A DNA stretch of 64,000 nucleotides, from contig CM046001.1 in the NCBI GenBank assembly GCA_025175895.1, positions 25,306,314 through 25,370,313 on the forward strand, in the 5' to 3' direction. Shown piece by piece: positions 56,247-64,000 of this stretch. The position numbers and the translations under genes were made by a program. The notes beneath the pieces are model-generated. The model was not told the DNA's origin and searched no databases. It worked only from the letters and a program-made list of their open reading frames with translations. How positions within the stretch are numbered: position 1 is the first letter of the stretch; the number at the start of each line of letters is the position of its first letter. The DNA is from Wurfbainia villosa (Eukaryota > Streptophyta > Magnoliopsida > Zingiberales > Zingiberaceae).

Positions 56247-57030
56247 CTATATAGAATCTTTCATTAAGGTAGGCCAGAAATATCCAACTAACAACACCTT
56301 CTGAGCCAATGCTCGACCTCCTATATGACTTCCACAGACTCCCTCATGCACATCTTTAAAAACATAGCTTGCTTCTGCTTTTCCTAAGCAATGCAATAAG
56401 GGTCTGACACAAGTTCTTTTATACAGAATTCCTTTTATCATACAAAAATGAACTATTTGTTGTTTAAATTGTCGAGCCCTTATAGGATCACTTGACATCT
56501 TCTTACCTTGAAAGAATGAGACTAACTCCCTACTCCTATCATCCTCTATTAACTCTCCTGCTCTTTCCCCTTGAGGCAGTAATTCAATTTGTTCAATCAC
56601 CTCCCGAGTATTCCAGTTTTCCAAAGAGCTAGCTAATTGAGCCAATTTATCAGCCTTTTGATTTTCCATTCTAGTTATCTTTTTTATCAATACCTCTAGG
56701 AAATCTCCCTTAGCCTTATCTACTAACTCACAATAACATCTACACTTATCATCCTTAACCTCAAAACCTCCTCCAGTCGGTTGTACTACTAATTGAGAGT
56801 CCATATGTACTGTCACCCGCTCGGCTCCTATATTTTTAGTAGCTTACAAAGCAATAAGTAGAGCTTCATATTCAGCTTCATTATTAAAGGCCCTGAAATG
56901 TAACCTAACTGCCAACTTAACCTCTTCTCCTTGTGGTGAAATCAGAATTATCCCTACTCCACAACCTTCCTTTTTAGAAGACCCATCTGCATATATTATC
57001 CACGACTTAGACTCTTCCTTATGTAGTCTC
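56247..57030 (-). pseudogene. G second RNase H (archaeal-type) and linker to integrase
   Basis: All four acidic residues of an RNase H can be read: IIYADGSSKKEGCG, FNNEAEYEALL, TVHMDSQLVVQ and ENQKADKLAQLASS. A TAA near 56845 breaks the first part from the second. The linker then has the zinc-finger-type region before integrase (LHCLGKAEASYVFKDVHEGVCGSHIGGRAL). A second RNase H after the RT-linked one is diagnostic of the Tat group. Confidence 0.88.
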
Positions 57031-57753
57031 TACTAGAAAATAAGAAAATGTCTGAGATTTAATAGAGATGTGAGGCTGATAAGTAATATCATATTCACTA
57101 AGTTCAGTAGCCCATTTAATAAGCTTTCCCGTAGCTTCTGGATGAGTAAGTATCCTACCCAGAGGAGTATCAGTGAGTACCACCAAGGAATGCAATAGAA
57201 AATAGGGTCATATTCTCCGAGAAGTTAGAACCAATCCCCAAGCAAACTTTTCTAAGTTACTATACTGAATTTTAGGTCCCTTTAATAAATAACTGATATA
57301 GTAGATCGGATGTTGTTGATCCTTATCCTGCGGGACCAACACTAAACTCATAGAAACTTCAGAAAGAGCTAAATATATCCATAACATTTCTCTAGATTGA
57401 GGCTTAGATAAAAATGGTGGCTCGACTAAGTACTCCCTTAGATATTGAAGAGCCCTATCACATTGCTCATCCCACTGAAACTGAGTGGCTCTCTTCAAGA
57501 TTTTAAAGAAAAGAAAACTTCTATCTACTGACCGAGATATGAACCAAGATAAAGTAGTAATTCTGCCTAATAACCTCTATACTTTTTTTAAATTCTTGGG
57601 AAGCTGCATTTGCTGAATAACATCAATCTTAATAGGATTAGCTTTTATGCCTTGCTCAGTAACAACATACCCCAATAAATGACCTTGAGTAACTCCAAAT
57701 ACACACTTTTCTGGATTCAATTTCATTTTATACTTGTGTAGAGTGCTAAAAGT
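57031..57753 (-). pseudogene. G reverse transcriptase C-terminus and first RNase H
   Basis: KLNPEKCVFGVTQGHLLGYVV and IKANPIKIDVIQQM are the RT thumb part. A stop near 57580 is followed by QWDEQCDRALQYLREYL and the gypsy RNase H (LALSEVSMSLVLVPQDKDQQHPIYYISYLL, LEKFAWGLVLTSRR). The conserved end (LTDTPLGRILTHPEATGKLIKW) is readable beyond a stop at 57208. C3 splits the RT directly upstream, at STLHKYK. Confidence 0.88.
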
Positions 57754-58843
57754 TGTTGGATCGAAAGCAAAGCTAGAGGGGGGTGAATAGCGAGCTTGAA
57801 ACTTTTCTTTTTCGTAATGACAAATATAAAGTTATGTAGCGGAATAATAAAAGATAAGACAAAAGTAGAGAACACTTTGTTTTTACTTGGTTTGCAACCA
57901 AAAGGTTGCTACTCCAAGGACCCATGATCCTAGATCGTGTACGAAGGGGCAAAGCACTATAGATCTCCTCCTCGTTGGAGGTAGGAGACAACGAATACAA
58001 GAGAAACAAGATTGAGAACGAGGTACAATCCCACCTCTCCTCTTTATGATAAATAGGTGTATTACAATTAAGATGAAAGCTCCGATTACAAAAGAGAAAT
58101 GTAAATTAAAGACAACTAAAAAAAATCACCGACTCGAAGGATCCAGAGTTTAGGCGTGTCGTCGGCGTATTGGCGGCGTAACGTTGTCGTAGAACTTCAG
58201 TGTTGTTGTAGCACTTTGAGAGCGATATTAGATGGGACGAAACCCTCCTTTTATATCCCTTCAAGATCTAAACCATTGAGAACCAGATAAGAGTCAAAGA
58301 GCCTCATCTCCCCATGATATGTGGAGCTTATCTTGACTTTCTTCGAGCTAGATAGTTTGAATAGCAGTCGATTGATTCTAGCAGCAATCGACTTCCAATA
58401 GTCAGCAGTCAACTGGCAGCTAGGTTACTCAACTATAATAAAGAGTTAGCACGAAAACACAAGTGATAGTAAATTTAACGGCTACTTACCATCTGATCTC
58501 GACATAGATCTTCCACTGGAAGTGTTAGTCGGATCGCCGCCTAAAGTCATCCCTGTACCGAGGACCCGATCTCACCATTACTCACACATGTGCTTACCTC
58601 TGGTCCTTTCCGACCTATCGCTCATCTTTCGGTCCTCACCTGGGTTCTTCAACTCCATCCGAAGTTCTCCCAGTGCCGCCCGACTACCACGGTTTCTCGA
58701 CTCAAGATTCTCCGAGTATCAGTCGACCTTCAACTCAGCTTAAACACTTTTGCACACTTAAGAGTAGCTTATGAGATAATAATAAAACCTTAACTTTGAG
58801 CTTTTTCCATAATCAAAACCTAGGTTCGATTATCTGGTGCCCC
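57754..58843 (-). repeat. C3 3' LTR, lacking its first bases
   Basis: Plus strand TGTTGGATCGAAAGC at the left; CTAGAGGGGGGTGAATAG near the left end as in C1, C2 and C4. The right end runs directly from GGTGCCCC into TTTTTGATG: the LTR start TGTTGGTGCA and part of the purine tract are missing. Confidence 0.88.
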
Positions 58844-60004
58844 TTTTTGATGTATGACAAACTGACACAAAGTTAAGGAGAAAATTTTAAGTATAAAACA
58901 AATGAAGTAAACAATATTATTAAATGCTTTTTCAAAATCTCCCCCTTGAGGTTACCTCCCCCTTAAACCTAGGTGAGTTTTGAAAAATATTCTTTAAATA
59001 TAAAAAGTTTGTGTTACTCCCCCTTAACTTTCGCTCTTCTCCCCCTTTTTCCATAAATCAAAAAAGTAAAAGTTGGAGGTGTATATATAAGATAGGGGTT
59101 TTAAAGAAAACATTATAAGTATAGCATGCGTCTATAATTATTAAATAGAGAAGTAAAATGTAAGAGTCAAGCATGCATCTCTACTTAGTTAATTAGGTTG
59201 GTTCGAGGTATATCCCTCTGCACCAACAATTGTAAAACTAGTTTTACCAAAATAAGTTTTTGAAACATAATACCATAAGTTCATCTCCAAAAATACTTAC
59301 GAGTTTGTAAGATAACCCTAAATGTTAGTTTTCTCCCCCTTAATCAAATACATAAGGTATAAAAGATTTAAGGGGTGCTAAACTTGGCCTAGAGAGTTCT
59401 ATATTTAGTATTGGTCACACAAAATTATAACTATACATTTAAATGAAACAATTAAGAAAATAAGTATTTATAGTTTTGAAAGCATTTCGAAAAAGTTATG
59501 TTATGTGTATTTCAATTATCCCTAACATCTCACTCATTCTATGTGTCTCAAAACATGTTCGCCTTATATGTTTTGTGAGATGATTTTAATCTTGATCAAA
59601 GATAGTCAACCTTGGTTTAAATTCGGATTTAACCCTTATGTCATTAAGTAGACTTTTCAAGAAAATGGCTTCCAGGTCGTGGCAAGGCACAGGGGCCTTC
59701 TTTGATCGGAACAACGACCACTTCCTTAGACAAAGCCATATTCAGGAAAATATTTACTTAAGTCACTTAGGGTTACTTCCTTGTCTAACTAGTTTAGGAT
59801 ACGTCGAGGTAGCTTCAGCTACTTCAACTTAGCCCAGTGAACCAAGCTAGATACACCTTATCTAGCTCGAATACACAACACCTCATTTCCCTAATGTACT
59901 ATCATCTCGCCATGTCCTGATACTATGTTATCAAGATTGACTAACTATTGGTCCTATCTAGCTGTACTAGAAATCAAAAGACAAACTAATCATGCAAAAA
60001 TTTA
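58844..60004 (-). other. C3 3' region and Gag-downstream spacer, no gene seen
   Basis: 58844-59500 matches the C2 3' internal region in reverse. 59590-60004 matches the C1 spacer (FDRNNDHFL-coding words on the plus strand are by chance). The join between the two, near 59510, is where pol is absent. Confidence 0.8.
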
Positions 60005-61629
60005 CTAAGTGAGTAGGTATACAATTTTAGTACTAGCTCCCCCTGGACCATTGAACTGATATGGTCTAACCACATAATGGACTTGATCCTGGGGAATCCA
60101 ATACTTATTGGTCCTTATATGTGAATTCACCAAAATTTTGGGGACCCATGCTTGAACTCTTTTATGACTACGATTCACAATAGACATTTAAGATTTGTTC
60201 GTAGTTGTCGACCTAAATCCAAGTCCGGCTTTGTTGTACATGACTTTTTGAGTTCCAAGAAGTCAGTTAAGATTCTTGGATTCCAATGTGAACCTTTCCA
60301 ACCTAGCCTCGAGCTCTTGAACTCATCCTTTCAAGAGAGAATTCTCCTCCTCAAGTTTTTCAACTTGAGGTGAGTTTCCCTCTTGAACTCAACTAGTTAA
60401 AGAGGTTAGAGTAGCCACTTGCTTGAGGATTTCAACCTCCTCAAGCAACGACTCAACTTGAGACTCAGATTTAGTTAATTTCCTATTTAACAACTTAATA
60501 GTATGATACAAATTTACAATGAGTGAACAACTTAACTTAATCTTTTCTTTTAACCCGACTTTGAGTCTTGTCTCGAATTCATCCTCGGAGTCAGAGTCGG
60601 GGTTGGATTCACAGTCAGCTTCAGACTCGAACTCGGACTCTATTAGTTTTTCCATGAAAGACAAGTCATCACCTTGCTCTTCTTCTTCCTCCCATATCGC
60701 TTGAAATGCTTGCTTTGGTTTCTTTTGTTTTGGCTTCATTTTTAGGCAGTCAGACTTGTAATGCCCCTTCTTGTTGCACCCATAGCATGTGTAGGTTTGT
60801 GGGGGTTTATTGTTCTTCAATTTCTCCCTTTTCTTTTTGATTATTCTCTGAACTAGATTGACTAGTTTGGCCTCCATCTCCTCTTCGGATTCCGATTCGT
60901 ATTCGTCTTCGGATTCAGATTCTTCTTCTTCTGGAGGTGGCTTGCTCTTCCCTTTTCTTCTTTGTTTTGCCAACAACGCTACACCTTTCTCGATCGAGAC
61001 CGCATTAGTTTGTTCATATAATTCAAATTCGGAAAAAAGTTCATCTAATTTAATTTTAGATAAATCTCTAGATACTTTGTAGGCATCAACCATGGATGCC
61101 CACAAGGTGGTCCTAGGAAATGCGTTAAGAGTGTACCTTACTATGTCTCAATTATCTACCTTTGTCCGATGGCGTGTAGGTCATTTAGGATGTCTTGGAG
61201 CCATGCATGGAGTTGCATAGCGGTTTCATGATCTTGCATCTTTAGATTATATAATTTATTCAATAGTAAATCTCTTTTGCATACCTTAGCATCGGATGTC
61301 CCTTCGTGTAGCTCGATTAACTTGTTCCAGAGGTCTTTGGTGCTAATGAACGGTCCAATTCGGTTGAGCACCTCCTTGGACAAGCCGCACTGCAATATTT
61401 AGGTTGCTTTTGCATCGGCTTCGATTTGCCTCTTGGTTTCATTGGTCCATTTGTCAAAATCCAAAGGCTCCCCTTGATCATTGGTGGGTAGAGCAAAGCC
61501 AGTTTGGATTATTATCCAAGTCTTGACTTATGTTTTCAAGTAACACTCCATCCAACCTTTCCAATAATGGAAATCATCTTCGTTAAAGAACAGAGATCGG
61601 GTGATGTTATACCTTTCAATGTAGGTCAT
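60005..61629 (-). pseudogene. C3 Gag
   Basis: ATG 61629 (MTYIERYNITRSLFFNEDDF, then WKGWMECYLKT). Stops: TAA in place of the family CAA after LKT and again after KAT near 61400. Then open 61395-61156 and 61105-60389 with LWNKLIELHEGTSDAK, MWASMVDAYKVSRDLSK, an acidic Glu/Ser stretch, knuckle CYGCNKKGHYKSDC (proper CCHC), a Lys/Gln part, more acidic repeats and a coiled-coil-like LLNRKLTKSESQVESLLEE. The tail (RVQAWVPKILVNSH, YWIPQDQVHYVVRP, GPGGASTK) ends at a stop at 60005, the same place as in C1. Confidence 0.9.
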
Positions 61630-61800
61630 TGATTTAAAACCTTGCACACAAGTAAAATCGCCATGAAAAAGTTTGCCAAGATTCTAGTCTTGGATTAGTA
61701 GTGTGGGAAGAGAATTAACCAAAAATATAAATTAAAATAATATACGAAAAGAAAACAAAAAGTTTCTAGATTGGTGGTTGCACCAAATCTTACCGCCCTC
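61630..61800 (-). other. C3 leader, no gene seen
   Basis: Short leader between primer site and Gag, similar to that of C1 (the GATTGGTGGT.. CACCAAATCT part); not coding. Confidence 0.7.
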
Positions 61801-61812
61801 GCTCTGATACAA
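61801..61812 (-). other. C3 primer-binding site (one change)
   Basis: Minus strand TTTGTATCAGAGC, tRNA-iMet type with one base changed (TGG to TTG). Confidence 0.85.
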
Positions 61813-61814
61813 AT

Positions 61815-62944
61815 TGTTGGATCGAAAGCAAGGTAGAGAGGGGGTGAATAGCGAGCTTAAAAATTTTCTTTTTCGTAAGGACAAAAACAAAGTTATGCAG
61901 TGGAATAATAAAAGATAAGACAAGTAGAGAACACTTTGTTTTTATTTGGTTCGCAACAAAAAGGTTGCTACTCCAAGGTCCCGCGATCCTAGATCGTGTA
62001 CCAAGGGGCAAAGCACTATAGATCTCCTCCTCGTTGGACGTAGGAGACAACAAATACAAGAGAAACAAGATTGAGGACGAGGTACAATCCCACCTCTCCT
62101 CTTTACGATAAAAAGCTCAATTACAATTAAGATGAAAGCTCCGATTACAAAAGAGAAATGTAAATTAAGGACAACTAAATAAAATCACCGACTCGAAGGA
62201 TCTAGAGTTTAGGAGTGTCATCGGCGTATTGACGGTGTAACATTGTCGTAGAACTTCGTCGTTGTGGGAGCACTTTGAGAGCAAGATTAGATAACCTAAA
62301 GGGGTGAAACCCTCCTTCTTTTATAGCCCTTCAAGCTCTAAACCATTGAGAACCAGATAAGAGTCAAAGAGCCTCATCTCTCCAAGATAAGTGGAGCTTA
62401 TCTTGACTTTCTTCGAGCTGGACAGTTTAAATAGTAGTCAACTGATTACCTTCATTAGTCGACTGATTCTAGAAGCAGTCGGCTGCCAATATCCAGTAGT
62501 CGACTGCCAGCTAGGTTACTCGACTGCAATAAAAAGTTAGCACAAAAACACAAGTAATAGTAAATTTGATGGCTACTTACAGTCCAATCTCAACCTAGAC
62601 CTTCCACTGGAAGTCTTAGTCAGATCGCCGCCTAAAGTCGTCCCTAAATTGAGGACCCCACCTCACGATTACTCACACTCGTGCTTACATCTTGTCCTTT
62701 CCTACCTGTCACTCAACTTCCAGTCCTTACCTGGGTTCTTCGACTCCATCCGAAGTTCTCCTAGTGTCGCTTGACCACCACGGTTTCTCAACTCGAGATT
62801 CTCCGAGTGTCGCTCGACCTTCAGCTCAACTTAAACACTTCTTCACACTTAAGAGTAGCTTATGAGATAGCAATAACAACTTAACTTTGAGCCTTTGCCA
62901 TAATCAAAACCTAGGTTCAATTGTCTAGTGCACCTGCACCAACA
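61815..62944 (-). repeat. C3 5' LTR (1130 bp)
   Basis: TGTTGGATCGAAAGC ... GCACCTGCACCAACA. Contains CAGTCGACTG-type words at 62440-62510. Confidence 0.93.
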
Positions 62945-63409
62945 ATAGTTTCTTCTAAATCTTCTATTAACTGCTCGGGACATAAAGTTTTATCAAAAAT
63001 ATTGTTCACATATACTTCTATATTCCTCCCCAACTGTTTCATAAAATTTTATCCATTAATCTTTGATAAGTAACCCTAGCATTCTTTAACCCGAAGGGCA
63101 TACCACATAATAGAAAGTCCCTTCTGCAGTAATAAAGCTAACTTTATTCTGATCTTCTAAAGCCAACGGTATCTGATGGTATCCCTGATAAGCATCCATC
63201 ATTAAAATAAATATATGCCCTATAGTGGAATCTACCAACTGATCAATGTGAGGCAAACGATAACAATCTTTGGGACAAGCTTTGTTGAGATATCTGAAGT
63301 CCATACACATTCTCCATTTTCCAAATGGCTTAGGTACTAACACTAAATTAGATAACCAGGTCGGATACTGCACCTCTTTGATATGTCCTGCTTTCAACAA
63401 CTATATACT
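62945..63409 (-). pseudogene. G reverse transcriptase, N-terminal part
   Basis: AGHIKEVQYPTWLSNLVLV, WRMCMDFRYLNKACPKD and ILMMDAYQGYHQIPLA (catalytic Asp), FITAEGTFYY. Then stops; the place of the YVDD box reads YVNNIF, so the two active-site aspartates are gone. C3 cuts the frame 62945/57753. Confidence 0.9.
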
Positions 63410-64000
63410 TCCTCTATAATAATAGCATCCTTTCTAGCTCCAAAATGTCGACGTTTCTATTTTACGAGAGCTACAGTAGGTAAAATATACAGTTTATGCT
63501 CCATGATAGTAGGATAAATTCCTGATAAGTCCTGCGGTGACCATGCAAAAATATCAATATTTTTAATAAGACATTGTATTAACTCAACTTTAAGCTATAA
63601 AGGAAGATCCCGAGCTATAAATGTAACATATTCAGGACACTTATCATCTAATATTATTGATTCTTTATCAGGCTCTCCTATTTCTTCAGCACCCCCCTTC
63701 TGAATGATACACCCTGTGTCTCGATACTTAGACTTCTAAAAAGACTTATTAACAAATTTTTCCTTTCGTCCTGTTCGGATAGCATCTACATAATATCTCC
63801 GAGAGAGTTGTTGATCACCCTTAACCTCTCCTACTTCATTTTCGACAAGAAACTTAATTTTCTAATGATAAGGAGAAGCTATGTCCTGTAAACTATTTAG
63901 CACAGGTCAGCCTAAAATAGCATTATAAGCAGAAGGCACGTCACCTATTGTGAAATTGATAAGCATTGTTATTCTCCTTAGCTCCTCTCCTAAAGATAAA
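63410..64000 (-). pseudogene. G protease end and linker to RT (partial at window edge)
   Basis: On the minus strand FTIGDVPSAYNAILG then a TGA then PVLNSLQ is the end of the gypsy protease, followed by KIKFLVENEVGEVKGDQQ, RRYYVDAIR, CPEYVTFIARDL, NIDIFAWSPQDLSGIYPTIM and HFGARKDAI, the usual Tat linker to RT. Several TAA/TAG stops. Protease active site and Gag lie to the right of the window. Confidence 0.85.

Larger units (their letters stand above)
57754..62944 (-). mobile_element. C3: gag-only SIRE-like copia element inserted in the G RT
   Basis: 3' LTR 57754-58843 (its last bases lost), 5' LTR 61815-62944, primer site at 61801-61812, Gag remnant 60005-61629. Flanks AAAGT (57749-57753) and ATAGT (62945-62949) are a duplication with one change, and the G RT frame resumes across the insertion. 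Gag and the conserved spacer match C1 closely. After the spacer the element goes straight to the 3' region, with no protease, integrase or RT. Confidence 0.92.
46075..64000 (-). mobile_element. G: Tat-lineage Ty3/gypsy retrotransposon, right part off the window
   Basis: Minus-strand order, right to left: protease-RT linker (63410-64000), RT (62945-63400, then 57500-57753 after C3), RNase H, a second (archaeal-type) RNase H (56247-57030), integrase (55309-56246). The double RNase H and integrase words such as GIPRRLISDNGRQFQG mark the Tat lineage (Retand/Ogre group). An extra ORF lies on the opposite strand at 46555-55235. All parts hold stops or frameshifts. The 3' LTR should lie left of 46075 and is not seen. 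Confidence 0.88.

Noticed and set aside
55309..57753. Endogenous pararetrovirus
   Set aside because: Integrase is present and the order RT-RNase H-second RNase H-integrase is that of a Tat gypsy element; no movement-protein motif seen.
59215..59228. LTR end of another element at CTCTGCACCAACA
   Set aside because: The same word stands inside the C2 3' region without an LTR; the real C3 LTR border is near 58843.

Overview
The window is plant nuclear DNA made almost wholly of nested retrotransposons. I found no host gene, no tRNA or rRNA gene and no CRISPR. A flowering plant with a large, repeat-rich genome is indicated by Ty1/copia and Ty3/gypsy LTR elements with plant-type primer sites (tRNA-iMet type, TGGTATCAGAGC; tRNA-Asp type, TGGCGC...GGGGA), an Athila-type ORF, a Tat-type gypsy with a second RNase H, a CACTA end, and stop codons that often arose from CAG or CTGG, as expected from CHG methylation. 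The species cannot be told from the sequence.

Layout, oldest host first. (G) A minus-strand Tat-type gypsy element occupies 46075-64000 and runs off the right edge. Its pol is in pieces at 55309-57753 and 62945-64000, and an extra ORF on the opposite strand lies at 46555-55235. Into G went: C3, a gag-only copia element (57754-62944, in the RT); H, a solo LTR (47455-54567, in the extra ORF), which itself took C4, a gag-only copia with an open 578-codon Gag (49074-54419); and C2, a plus-strand copia whose 3' LTR runs in pieces from 17093 to 46074. The C2 LTR was hit twice within about 80 bp: by T, a 16.4-kb copia with three LTRs and two internal regions (17225-33612), and by E, an Athila-like gypsy with no pol (33689-45170). 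E carries F, a 3.6-kb solo LTR full of tandem repeats (34707-38336). C1, a minus-strand SIRE-like copia, fills 1-16451 and abuts C2 internal sequence. It holds D, a full-length copia with two 2582-bp LTRs (3874-13037), and a one-ended CACTA fragment (469-1842).

Most boundaries are supported to the base by TG...CA ends and target-site duplications: AACTA for D, CAGCG/CAGTG for T, TCGAG for E, TTGAC for F, ACAAT for C4, AAAGT/ATAGT for C3, CATAC/CATTC for H, TAA for CACTA.

Functionally the window is a graveyard with a few live-looking parts. C4 Gag is open. The 5' leader of T contains tandem stem-loops with a shared apical sequence and different but complementary stems, four instances in all. 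C3, C4 and E all lack pol but keep gag and both LTRs (the C3 and E gag genes are broken, and the C3 3' LTR has lost its terminus), so they look like parasites of other elements' enzymes. Elements C1-C4 share a related LTR 3' end and similar Gag architecture and form one superfamily (SIRE-like, tentative).
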